Below, in pieces: positions 11,241 to 37,033 of a DNA stretch of 64,000 nt (its first letter is position 1; each line of letters starts with the position of its first letter). The notes beneath the pieces are model-generated. The model saw only the letters and a program-made list of their open reading frames with translations, searched no databases and was not told where the DNA came from. Location: the NCBI GenBank assembly GCA_012845835.1, contig JABAKD010000008.1, positions 10,571,709 to 10,635,708 on the forward strand, written 5' to 3'. This DNA comes from Undaria pinnatifida. Its lineage: Eukaryota; Sar; Phaeophyceae; Laminariales; Alariaceae. The position numbers and the translations under genes were made by a program.

Positions 11241-11937
11241 TTTAGTCAGTTCCTAGGGTCTGATAGTGTGACATTTTTTCTCTTTTCCCTTGCTTTCTCT
11301 TCTTGTCTTGCCGTTTCTTGTTTTTCTTGGCCTTTCCTTCCTTCCTTTCCTTTTTCGCTTTCGTTTTTTTTTCTCTTCTTTCCTTTCCTTTCTCTTCTTA
11401 TCTTTTATTTGTTTCTTTTTTCCAATCGACTTGCGTCTGACGTGCGTATGCGTTGTGATAGGTACTATGTGTAATATATACGTGGTAGCCTTTCTTGGGT
11501 GGCAAGCGGTATAATAGTCGGTTTCTCCAGGAGCGAGTAGCGAGACGTATGCACCGGTATGGACCTGGCACATCGTAGGCTAATTCCCGATTTCACTTGA
11601 TATATGTTTCTGGTGGAGGCATGAATTCCGTCAGGTGTGATATATGCGTGTACCACCTTTGGTTTGTTTGTGTTTTCTCCCTGGGGTATTCCTCAGCTCC
11701 AGAGTGACTGGAGCCTGTCCTGTGACCACGGACTTGATTATGCGAGTTAATGTGAGAACAACAATAACAACTATCATACTATCATACTATCATACTCGCT
11801 CGAGTGACCCTGTCCCGCACGGACCAAAGGACTTCGGGCGATTGGTTTCTGGCGCAGCGTAGAAGCTTTCGCCGTTCGATTGACGGATCCATGATCGTCA
11901 AAAATTAAAACAGCGCGAAGAGCTCAAGACCGAGTCC
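11241..11937. other. Gene-free, long polypyrimidine tract
   Basis: Positions 11270-11425 are almost pure C/T on the plus strand (CTTTCCTTCCTTCCTTTCC and similar), a candidate triplex-forming tract. Positions 11800-11880 match one end of the dispersed family seen at 17000-17260, 39320-39560 and 59020-59260 (CGAGTGACCCTGT...GCAGCGTAG). No exon is supportable. Confidence 0.6.
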
Positions 11938-12180
11938 TTCTACGGTAGCCCCCCCAACCTTTCTCTAACGAAATAGCCGGTTTTGAAACCAGCTCCAGGC
12001 CGTATCTCCTAAAATACGGTGCCACTTGCCACCCCGACGTCATCGCTCGATAGTCCTTTGCAATCAAGAAAATGTGGTCAGATATTTGTTTCATAGCACC
12101 ACCCTCCCTCGTATCGAGCACCCATGAAGCGTTCGTCAAAGAAAACCGCTGGTTTTTTGGGGTGGCTATCGTGGAATCAG
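11938..12180 (+). mobile_element. E-family MITE, copy 1
   Basis: 243 bp with inverted ends: left TTCTACGGTAGCCCCCC, right GGGGTGGCTATCGTGGAA. The interior runs CCGGTTTTGAAACCAGCTC, ACGGTGCCACTTGCCACCCC, GTCATCGCTCGATAGTCC, then ATGAAGCGTTCGTCAAAG near the right end. Four other copies are in the window (12229, 18795, 25650, 29762). No coding capacity. Confidence 0.8.
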
Positions 12181-12228
12181 TGGACCGCAAAAGGAACAGG
12201 TGGGGGGGAGGGGGGGGGGGGGGGTCGC

Positions 12229-12458
12229 TCGGGCGAGCGACCTCGATCGCCGGTTTTAGAAACCAGCTCTCCCCGGCCGTACCTCGTGAAATACGGTGCC
12301 CCTTGCCACCCCGGCGTCATCGTTCGATGATAGTCCTTTCCAAACAAGAAAATCGATGGAGACATTTTTTTCAACAGAACCCTTTCTTGTGTCGAATAAC
12401 CATGAAACGCTCGTCAAAGAAAATCGCTGTTTTCGGGGGGGGGCTATCGTAGAATCAG
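12229..12458 (+). mobile_element. E-family MITE, copy 2
   Basis: Same order of modules as copy 1, from GATCGCCGGTTTTAGAAACC to GGGCTATCGTAGAATCAG. Its left end is eroded by a poly-G tract at 12203-12223. It lies only 48 bp after copy 1 in the same direction, so this is either two insertions or a duplicated copy. Confidence 0.8.
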
Positions 12459-13439
12459 TCTGAAGCACCCGAGATAACACACACGCAGCCCCACCGACGA
12501 TCTTTCCAAAGACTGAAAACGAGGCATCTCATGCCAGGGGCGAAGCAGAAATATCTTGAGCTCTCCTAACATGAGCAGGACGAGCTCAACAATATCTCAC
12601 CCGACCTAAACATGCCTTCTGAAGACATATCTCGTTCACGCAACCACGCGACTCCAGCATTTCAATGCGCGCTAAATAATGGTCCTAAAAACAGACGTAC
12701 TCGAAAAATATTTTACCAAATTCCGATAGTTCCACGATTGACGAGGAGCTCAACCAAAAAAAAAAAGTGCAAGACCCACCGTGGGTTAACGCTGATTTTT
12801 TTTTACGGCAACGGGGTGCGGCAGGAGTCCCCCCCCCCCCCCAGTAAGTCCGTGTGGTGTGCCGTATAGCAATGTGAACGCCTTATAAGGGGAAGCCGCC
12901 TTTATTCATTCCAGGTCATGAACGCAGTTCGCCAGTGTTTTTCCCGCCACGAGTTTTGACCGCCGCCTTGTGTGGGGGTATCGCCTTGCTTAGACCGCGG
13001 CCTTATTGGGAAGACCCCTACTCTCGCGCCTATTATTTTTATTTATTTTTTGCTGCACCGCTCCTACAAATTGAGTAGCTCTCCACCCCCCCCCCACTCG
13101 CTGAAAGCACTAACCAACTTTGAGGAAGATTAAACAACAAGCGCAAAGCCGATGAATGAAAAAAAAAGATCCAACAAAAGGCCTTCGTAGGTGCAAATAA
13201 ACGTAAAAAAAACACGATCAATGGCCTTCCAACGAATGTATGTACGTTTCCGTCTTTTTGGTAACGCTTCTTGTGTCGAGGCGCCTCGCCTTGTCCATCA
13301 GGAACGATCCGACAAAAATTGATGTTCCCCTGTGTATCATATCATCGAAGCACTCGACGAGATCTGTCGAAAACGACTGTTTGCGTCGTGTGAGTGTCCC
13401 CCGTTTAGGAGAAAAAAATGGCACGGCTGTTCACGTACG
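12459..13439. other. Gene-free stretch
   Basis: No supportable gene. It contains poly-C at 12828-12842 and A-rich runs. The short frames open here have no recognisable domain. Confidence 0.45.
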
Positions 13440-13660
13440 GGTCATGGTCCGGCCCGCGGGGCAGGTCTGGCGGTATTGAAAAAAAACTGGCGGGTCGAGT
13501 CGACTCGGGTCGGGAGGTGGAGGTGTTCGACATCTCACGGGTCGGGTCGGGTCGAGTCGGGTCAGGATGTTTAACGAATATCACGGGTCGTCGGGCCGGT
13601 TCAACCTGGTCCGATCTGATCCGACCCGCGAGCAGTGGTTTGACCCGTGAAAACCCCTGC
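13440..13660. repeat. TCGGG-rich clustered repeat, second block
   Basis: GGGTCGGGTCGGGTCGAGTC at 13540-13559 and related CGGGT pentamers, with ACCTGGTCCGATCTGATCCG near 13598. It is related to 10680-11045 but with G-rich modules on the plus strand. It lies about 180 bp upstream of the first recognised MYB exon. Confidence 0.75.
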
Positions 13661-13837
13661 GAATTGGCCCCGAAAACACTCCCGTGTTATTAATCGTGTT
13701 ACACACACCAGGTACATTATGCGGTATGGTATATGTCACGAAGACAATCGAACACTCAAGACTCAGCACATCCGTTTGCTGGTGCTGCTGGTGCTGGCGC
13801 TGGCGCTGCTGCCGTCCACCCCCCCCCTCCCTTGCAG

Positions 13838-29344
<15,507 letters not shown>

Positions 29345-29761
29345 ACAAGGCTCGGTGGCGTGGCGAGTCCGAGCGGTGGCGAGTGTGGTGCCTCTCGATA
29401 ACGGCAGATTATGTTGAAAGTGAACGCGAAGGGAAACACTTTTTTTTTTCAACATTTGAGTTCGTCACGGTTTTTGCTTCCAAAAAGTATTCGCGCCGTC
29501 CTCTCGGCGAGCTTCTGAACAAGCTTCTGAACAAGCCGTGGTCACCAACAGATGGTAGGTGTCATCCTTCCCCTTCCCCCCCGATGTTTTTATTCGTTTT
29601 TATTTTCCCGTGGAGGGCTCACCTATTAGCGCTCCCGCTGCTCGTCCATCTTCGTCGACTTTTTTGCCATCTCGCGATCTCGAGCTTTCGGCGACCGGAG
29701 AAGAGGGTTTCACCCGTGACCACGGCTGGACTACAGTGCACGGCTGGCTACAGTGCTCAGA
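29345..29761. other. Region downstream of MYB stop
   Basis: Probably holds the 3' UTR. No canonical AATAAA is seen close to the stop. The frames open here are not convincing. Confidence 0.4.
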
Positions 29762-30016
29762 CTGATTCTACAACGCCCCCCCTCCTGAACCAGCGATTTT
29801 GTTTAACGCACGTTTCGTGGCTGCCCGGCACGAGGAATGATGCTAGCTTCGTATGGAGAAAATATCCTCATGTATTTCCTTGGTTGCAAAGGACTATCGA
29901 ACGATGACGTCGAGGTGGCAAGGGGCACCGTATTTGAGGAGATACGGCCGGGAGCTAGTTTCAAAACCGGCGATCTCGTTAAAGAAAAGTTTGGGGGGCT
30001 GCCTACCGTAGAACTT
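29762..30016 (-). mobile_element. E-family MITE, copy 5
   Basis: Ends CTGATTCTACAACGCCCCCC and GGGGGGCTGCCTACCGTAGAA. The interior contains GCGATTTTGTTTAACGCACG, CTATCGAACGATGACGTCGA, GGGCACCGTATTTGAGGAG and GCTAGTTTCAAAACCGGCG, in the same order as copy 1 inverted. It is the best preserved of the five and lies about 420 bp after the MYB stop. Confidence 0.8.
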
Positions 30017-30228
30017 CTATTTCGCTGTATTTTTGTTGTTGTATGCCATTTAACAATAGGCCATGGGCTTGCCCGTCGGGGGTATGTAGTGCTTGTGTTT
30101 TTGCCTAAATCAGTTTTTGGGTTACCTTGAGGTACAAGGTATAGAGCTACTCAAGTAACGAGCTTCGGAAGAAAAAAAGGTGCACCCTCTTCCCCCGTGG
30201 CATAGTAGTACTAATTCGTCAGTTAACG

Positions 30229-30608
30229 CGTGCTATGTATGCGATAGAGAGGTGGCACCACGTTTTTTCTGAGGTCCCTAACTTTTAGGAGCTTGAGACG
30301 TCTCCCAAGAACTGTTTTTTCTAGAAAAAAATAAAACTACTAAAAAAGAACGGATGAAAAATCCGATGTGGCCTAGGTATAAAAAAACGAGAAAATCATG
30401 CAAAAAAACCACCTAATTCCGACGATTTTCGGTCAACCCCTTTAGAGCCCCCGAACCCCTCCGTATACTAAATCCAAGTAATTTTGTCCCCAAAAACGGG
30501 TTTCCAGTTGTAAAGGGGTTAAGGAGCACCCCCGTCTTTCACAGAAACAACTTCAGACGAAAAGTGCCTCGTACCTCTAGTCTACTATTATCGTAGCGCA
30601 CGCGTCAT
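30229..30608 (+). mobile_element. F-family MITE holding a G element
   Basis: The outer ends are ACGCGTGCTATGTATGCGATAG and TACTATTATCGTAGCGCACGC. The interior follows F order (CCTAACTTTTAGGAGCTTGAG, CTCCCAAGAACTG, GAAAATCATGC, CCGACGATTTTCGGT). At the conserved GGTTAAGGAGC site a G-family element of about 86 bp (30436-30521) is inserted: ACCCCTTTAGAGCCCCCGAA to GTTGTAAAGGGGTT, with TCA/TAA-type flanks. Confidence 0.8.
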
Positions 30609-30714
30609 TTCGCGAACACGAAAAGCATAAAAAAACGCTGAAAAAAATCTAGAAAGAAATGGAAATGGGGGTACGTGGCCGCCCGCCCCGCTCGCGTGAT
30701 TTCCTCCCTTGCTT

Positions 30715-30803
30715 GACCCCTTTAGAGCCCCGGAACCCATCCCTTTACCAAATCCAAGTAATTTTGTCCCCAAAAACAGGTTTTCAGTTGCAAAGGGGTT
30801 AAG
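30715..30803 (+). mobile_element. G-family mini-element
   Basis: GACCCCTTTAGAGCCCCGGA to TTGCAAAGGGGTTAAG with the family interior (AAATCCAAGTAATTTTGTCC). It lies about 110 bp after the nested F/G pair. Confidence 0.8.
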
Positions 30804-32250
30804 CCGCTGAAAAAAGAGGCCCCAAAAGTGAACCCCCCTCCGTAGTAGGCAGCCTTGGCCCCCGTCGAAATACACGGAATGATCAGATCAATGCATCCCC
30901 ATTTTTTCATGATCTAAACATTTCAGGTCAGAGATACCGCTGATCTGTTCGATTCGCGAGACCAAGATAATGTTTCTGAACAGCAACCGGAACAAAACGG
31001 TTTCACCTTGTCTGTCACAGATCCGATCTACCTACGTGTCCCCATTTCTTGTATCTAGATTTTTCGAAGCAGGTGTGCCTTTCCCGATTTTTTTTGTTGT
31101 TGCTTTTTTGCTCGATCTAGATCACGTTTCAGCAACCAAATAAGATGGTTTCGCCCAAAATAGGACAGATTTTGAGACCCGTCTCCCTTTCATCATCTAG
31201 ATCGTTCAGGCCAAACGCATCCCTGACACCTATTCTTATGTGCACGATTCAGATGACGGTTCCACAGATCGTAGATATCGGGTACATTTCATTTCAATAT
31301 CTGAATGTTTCAGGGAATATACAGTCCCTCATCTATTTTGATTGGCGCGCTTTTAGATCAAAAGGAGCCCCGTCTTCCATTAAAAGTTCCAGTCAAATAG
31401 TGGTTCGCTTCCTCTAGCACGCGCAATGAGACCCAAGAGGAAAAAAAACACGAAAAATATCATGAACGCAAAAATAACGCACATATGCATATGCATGCAC
31501 CACCCTATCCGACAAACCAAAATTCGCATGGCGTCTCCAGGCATTTAATGGAGAGGATGGCATTCACATTGATTGGACACGCAACAAAAGAAGTATGACA
31601 AGCGAAAGAAACTCAAGAAAAACACTCGATGGAAAGCGATCACGGGGCAGACACACAAACAAATAATCATGATTAGCAAAAAGACTCATGGAAAATGATC
31701 TCGACAAGCAGAGCGAGAACGCTCCCTCCGCACGCCACCACCGCCGGACAGCCAATAATTACATGGCGTCTAAAAATTTTCACGCCAAGGGTCGGATTAC
31801 TATTTGATGTTCGTTCATGCCGCATGACAAAAGAAGAGAGACTCGAGAAGACAAAAAAGAAAAAACATGATCTCGGGGGGGGGGAGAGCAAAACGCTCTG
31901 CAACCCCCCTCCCTGCCCGACAGCCATTTGTTTCGCAAAAACCGCAGGGCGTCTGGGGCTTTGCTTTCACTGCGCGTCCCGTGTATTTTGGTTGTTATAT
32001 CTCTCTTTCCTATTTTTCATTCGTGACCGCTCAAAAGCCGTGTGCCGCCAATCCCACCGAAAAGCCAAACGCCTGAAGAAAAATGAGTCCGTATAAAAAG
32101 CTGGGAATTTTCCGCACAACGAAAAAAAAACCCACACTGCCTATACTCTTTCCCCCTCCTTCAACGTCAAAACCCCCGAAAATGAAACCAGCAAACAAAC
32201 TCCATCCGTGCCGCAAGCCAAAAAACAAGCGCGCGAACGTTGAAAAACAT
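30804..32250. repeat. Gene-free 3' flank of RPL7, weak ~200-bp repeats
   Basis: Between 31440 and 32060 three degenerate units share CCACCNCCGGACAGCCAA..., a GGCGTCT step, and ACAAAAGAAG-type A/G-rich sequence (about 31500, 31735 and 31905). At 30920-31330 there are several GATCTAGATC and CAACC-AAA/TTTCACC fragments with CAG-ending modules, not assignable. I see no exon. No clear AATAAA for RPL7 is visible on the minus strand within 100 bp of its stop. Confidence 0.45.
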
Positions 32251-35200
32251 TTAGAGCATGCGCTTGACGAGGGCGTTGATCTTAGTGCCGCGCTGTCCGG
32301 CGTCACCGCCCTCGTTGAAGTGGAGCAGCTTCTGCCTGAAGCCCCCGTTGGGGTTGGAAAGCTTGAAAGGCCAGAGGAAGTTGTTGGCCTGCTTGAAGTT
32401 AGGCCCCACCGTGTAAATCTCGTGGATCAAGTCCTCCACACAGATGATCCCGGTCTTCCCCAGGGTCCCCTCCACGACCGAGTTGTCGGAGATCGGGATC
32501 CTCTGCTTGTTCACCTTCCCGAACCCGCGCTTGTACACGAGCTCACGCACCGTCTTCAGGTTGGGGTATCCGTAGGCCACGTACGGCTCCACAAGGCGCA
32601 GCATCTTCACGGTAGCCGCGTTCAGCTTCACGAAGACGGAGTTGTTGATCTGGCGGAGGCGCAGGAGCTGGAGGATCTTACGGACCTTGGGGGAGACTCC
32701 GATGATACCGCGGATGCGGATCACGAGCACCACCTTGGCCTCCGCAGGGACCTGGATGTTGCCGGCCGCCTTGGCCTCGCGGCGGAAGCGGATGGCGTCG
32801 TTCTCCTGCGCGCGGTACTCCTTCACGTATCGTTCGGCGCGCTCGAAGATCTCCTTGTTCTTGACGACGGCCGCCTGAGAGAAAAAATTAAGTAAAAGAG
32901 TGTAGCGATCATGGCATAAGGCCGTGAGGGGGGTCGGCAGGAGGCAGGGAGACGAAAAAAGGTTTAGTAACAGTTAATCTGAAAAAAAGGTAATGTGCAA
33001 ATAGACACTACGCGACATGACGGGGCGAGGAAATAAATGACTTTGTAAACTCAAAAAACCTCCATCCATGTTTTTGGAGGACAAATAACAAATTACTTGG
33101 AATAAGTCGTGTAGGAAAAGACTTGAGTAAAATCGCTACCTCATGAAATTAATCCATATTTGGGACAAAAACGGGTTCCAGCATTGGTGCGAAGCTCTAG
33201 AATAATGAACGCAATCGCCGCTCATTCCGTTCGATCCTAGCGTCCCTGTTCCCCCACGTGCACGCCGAACTACGCCAAAACCATACCGGCACATGTAAAA
33301 CCAAGTTTGGGTGAGACCATGCAGCGCCCCAGTAGGTGGCAAATGACGAACCAAAAAAAAATGAGGAAGCTTGGGTAAAACCACAGACCAGGGCAGGGGG
33401 GCCAACCCATTACGTACATTGAATGATCGCGGGCAGCGCAACATAATACTGCTGTAGCTGTGTGGTAAAAAAAAGGAAATGCACCCTGCATCCACGTTTT
33501 TGGAAACAGCGTATATACCTTAAATTAGCGCAGACTACTGTTTGCGGTGGGAATAGCGTTTGATTACGGACGGCATGTTAATCTCACACGTTGAGATGGA
33601 CGGCGATCACGACTTTGACAGGCGCCAATGGTCGAAAAGAAACGGAAAAAGATTAGTTGTAAAGTTAGAAGGTAAACCCTCCTATGTGTGTGATTTCAAA
33701 TTACCCAATACTCGTACCACCCACCTAATTTATATGCATGTATGTATTGAATAGCACAAACCAGATTGTCCGTGCCGAAGCCTCCTCCTACAGACTATTT
33801 TTAATATATAAGCCCCACCTAATATCGAAATCCGCCAGAGTAATAAACACTTCCACGCCCTGGATATGGCCTCGTTATCGTTTTAGAGCCGTCCATGCCG
33901 CTGCTGCAATTCCCACCCCCCCCCCCGCCCCCAACGCCCCCTCCTTCCCCACCACCCGCACCATCGCCTAGACCTAGCACCACGCGTATAGCAAACCCCT
34001 ACATCTATGCGACCTGAAGCCCTCCCCCCCGCCCCCCCCCCGGCACATTTCCCCCCCCCTCCCCCACAAGAAGGATTTTTAGTTTCCACGCACAAATTGA
34101 CCTGCCCCACCCCCCCCTCCCCCCCCCTTTTGATCAAAATCAGGCCCCCACGTCCTTAAAAACTCCGCCCTCCCCTCACCGGTTATTCGACTTACAGTAT
34201 TCACTTGATAAACTGATGCATTTCCTTCCACAGCTGTCAGATTTTGTCCCCCTCAGAAACAAGTTTTACAGTTTCCGCGCACAGACTGCCTAACATCACC
34301 CTGTTGACCCTGATAGCTACACTGTAATTGCAAGGGGAGTCGCCGACCTATATCCTTAATGAGGACACACAACCCGTAATGCGCGCGATCGGAGTATCAC
34401 ACATAGCTTGCAAAGATGAGATTCGACAAAATATTCGGTCTCACAGCTGGAGTGTATTTTAACTTTTATAATATATATGAGTATATCCTCCAGCGGATGG
34501 GGAAAATCAAAGCTCAAGCTGGCCACACTTTCACGTACTTTCATACGCGTCGTGTGTTGATTTAGCTCAATTGCATTCGCAATCCAGCGCTAGCTGGCGT
34601 GTCCTTCGGTTCCCGCGATAGCGATAGCGCGAGCTGTCCCTTTTGTCGGTCCCCTAGAGGGACGAGCTCTGCGCTCACAAACTACACAACACAGATATAC
34701 ATTGCAAATACTGTACAGGTTGTTTGGTCATGCAATGCCGAACGCACGGATGCGGGGGGCGGAACGTAAGCAAGCCAGCACACCAGCCCACATGCAAGGA
34801 AGAAAGAAAGGAACAAAAACAAACAAGACAAGAAAAAAAAAGGAAAACGGAAAGGAAACACTTTGACACAAATTCAAATATGTCAGAGCTGCGAGTTATA
34901 TTCAGGGTCGACACTCATCTTTGCAAGCTGCGCGATACATCGGCCGCGCGTTTTTACGGTTGCACGAACGTCTCACTCTCTGAAGATTTTTGAGTGCCAC
35001 GGATATTGCTTTTCCCGAGGGTGAACAGCAAAAATGGTAGCAACGATACGTACATACTTTCAAAGTACCCCCAAACAAAAAAGGATGTGATTAAATAAAA
35101 TGCCAATGTTAGTATCATACCTGGTACCAGGTATAATACGAAGCAATATACCAAGCACTTGAATGTGAAGACAACACACAATGCTGCACGATGAAGGACA

Positions 35201-36802
35201 TGACGTTGGGTGGTAAAAAAAACGGGTACAAGGTCAAGACAAGCACACATGGCGGCAAGCAAAAGCAGCAGCACGTCATATAGCACGGCGGTAAGAAAGA
35301 AATACTATACTATTGTACGGTCGAGCGTAGCGAGGGGCATGCCACATGTCACGCCTCGCGGGGCGCACCTCGTATCCTTGTTCCTCTTGCTCTCTCGAGA
35401 AAGCGGCACCCGCGCTGCACCGTCCCGTCCCGCCCACCGCCCCACGGTCGCCAACCACTACACCGAAACTGGCCCTACGCGCATCCTTCTCGGATTAGAC
35501 CACGGAGGGAAATTTAAACCCTTCGAAGGAGCGCTGCCTCGTTCCTACGAGAGTACCAGGTACGCGAGTACTTGCTATATACCCGGTAGCTAAGAGCACC
35601 AAACGGTCGTCCAGGCGCATCCTTCTTGAGTTAGACCACGGAGGGAAATTTAAACCCTTCGAAGGAGCGCTGCCTTGATTCCACTCGAGCACAGCAGTAT
35701 GTCCTACGAGAACGAGGAATAGACGGCCGTCTATGCGTCTCCTCGGATTAGACCACGAAGGAAAATTTAAACCCTTTGAAGGAGCGCTGCCGTGCTGCTT
35801 ACCGGTATGCTACGAGTGTACCTGCCGCAACAAAGGTATGTGCAAGTATGTGCTTGCTGCGAGGAGCAGACGGCTTCCCACGCGCTACCTCCTCGAATTA
35901 GACCACGGAGGGAATTTAAACCCTTCGAAGGCAGCGCTGCTCTGCCCCGACCCTACAACACTAAGAGTAACACTACATTGTTTATGTACGAGTAGCTGCT
36001 GGTACCATCACACAAGATCACCAGCACAGTACGAGAACACAGCACAGCCAGTACGAGAACACAGCAGCTGGTACGAGCAGAGCAACAACGCTGACATCGC
36101 TATGTGACCACTCCATTGGGAGCACTCACATTAATCAAACAAACGCAACTCGTAGCCACCGAATCCTGGCCCACAAACGAAAACGAAACGTGCTGAGCGA
36201 GTTTGTTTCGTATTAGGTTGAGATATGGCGGGGGGCACCTTCTGTCATTACTGCGCGTGGGCTTGTTGCTTCCGCTCGCGCGTGCATGCCCGACGCCCGG
36301 TTCAGGCTAAGAGCGTTCCTCGAAACCAATGCTATACCTGGCACGTACTACAGCAGTACATGAACTCCGACACTCACTGTTGAGTGACTTGTGTCGGCAG
36401 AGAGGCCATGCTGCCAAAACTATCTGGAGAGCTATCGTACGTACCCAGGAGCCACGCTCTGGTTAGACCACGAAGGGATTTAAACCAGCAAAACGCGGGT
36501 ATGGTAAGGGAGAAAAGGGTTCTTCCGAGCGGGCCGGAGGTTGTGACTGCGCCGAGGTGCGTGCTTGGGGGGAAGAGACGTCTGTCAATCGATTGAACTA
36601 GCCGTCTCTCGCTCTCGGGCGCGGGTGTGGCTCACGCAAAACCAGCGATTTCTCTCAATTTCCGACGCGAATCGTATCATACCTTCTGGTCCGCAACCTG
36701 CTTGGCAGCCTGCTTCGTGGCGATGGCCTCCTTCGTGCGGCGCTTCTTAAGCACCGACTCAGGGATAATGGGCTTGGACTCGGCGCTCACCATGGCCGGC
36801 AT
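32251..36802 (-). CDS. RPL7: 60S ribosomal protein L7 (uL30)
   Basis: Component of the large cytosolic ribosomal subunit, binding 28S rRNA. Two exons on the minus strand: 36802-36683 (40 codons, [20 protein letters not shown] at the start) and 32874-32251 (207 codons plus stop). They join in phase 0, with donor GTATGA and acceptor CTCTCAG, giving ADQK then [16 protein letters not shown]. The product is 247 aa, close to the human 248. Family sequence is continuous through [39 protein letters not shown] and [19 protein letters not shown], ending in [10 protein letters not shown] second in-frame ATG (36793) could also serve as start. The intron is 3808 bp, long for a ribosomal protein gene, and holds several repeats. 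The gene is divergent from TFIIE alpha with 231 bp between start codons. Confidence 0.95.
32875..33769. other. 3' part of the RPL7 intron
   Basis: On the minus strand this is the acceptor-proximal 0.9 kb. No snoRNA with clear C/D boxes was recognisable by eye, although introns of ribosomal protein genes often host them. No exon is visible. Confidence 0.4.
33770..34580 (-). repeat. K-family repeat, inverted copy in the RPL7 intron
   Basis: Reverse complement of parts of 48240-49300. Shared pieces include AGAGTAATAAACACT, the poly-C block with CACCATCGCCTAGACC, CCACAGCTGTCAGATTTTGTC, CAGTTTCCGCGCACAGACTG, CACCCTGTTGACCCTGATAG, CCTTAATGAGGACACACA, and CTCACAGCTGGAGTGTATTT. The right end (34485-34575) is also a copy of the 90-bp family at 5296-5390. 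Long C runs at 33918-34130 are part of it. Confidence 0.75.
34650..34880 (+). repeat. MYND-like zinc-finger relic, copy 1
   Basis: Homologous at DNA level to 37955-38150 and, more loosely, to 49460-49590 and 49815-49945. The plus frame reads [19 protein letters not shown], then H-x3-C in [11 protein letters not shown] with a following Lys/Glu-rich tail. Spacing is short of a full MYND finger (C-x2-C...C-x2-C...C-x3-C...H-x3-C) and no start or splice context is clear. It is inside the RPL7 intron but on the opposite strand. Confidence 0.4.
35478..35941 (+). repeat. Four-copy repeat with a conserved [14 protein letters not shown] frame
   Basis: Copies at 35478-35537, 35610-35672, 35733-35792 and 35878-35941 share TTAGACCACGGAGGGAAATT and AACCCTTCGAAGGAGCGCTG. 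A shorter fifth is at 36456-36485. Units are about 125-145 bp apart. The plus frame reads [18 protein letters not shown], with changes mostly at third positions (GGG/GGA, TTC/TTT) or Gly/Glu. It lies in the RPL7 intron, antisense to that gene. Confidence 0.75.
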
Positions 36803-37033
36803 GGTTAACAAGTACTCGCTTTCAAACGAAAGAAAGAGAGAGTGCGCCGTGGGGAGGCCGGAGGCAGGTCCTCCACACAAGAGCGAACCACGAAAAGTAA
36901 GAAACGCCTCAATAGTTGTTGGAAACCCTGTTTTGCCGCATATTATATTTTGGTCGGCGAGAACAGAACAAGGAGCAGAAGGCTAGATTGCCACAGGGTC
37001 AGTAAGCGGTAGCAGGTAGGAACAGGATCCACC
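36803..37033. promoter_or_regulatory. Divergent RPL7 / TFIIE alpha promoter region
   Basis: 231 bp separate the two start codons, which face away from each other. Both genes encode core expression machinery. The stretch has an A/G-rich CTTTCAAACGAAAGAAAGAG beside RPL7 and an AT-rich TATTATATTTTGG at 36940-36955 that could act as a core element. The TFIIE alpha start has a good context (GATCCACCATGG). A shared bidirectional promoter is inference from distance. Confidence 0.65.

Noticed and set aside
13647-13837. N-terminal signal peptide on the MYB (LLVLLVLALALLPS)
   Set aside because: This leucine-rich stretch precedes a C-rich tract ending TTGCAG and is better read as intron before the R2 exon; a secreted MYB would be unexpected.
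32083-32895. 270-codon plus-strand frame over RPL7
   Set aside because: It is antisense to a clear RPL7 exon and has no family resemblance.
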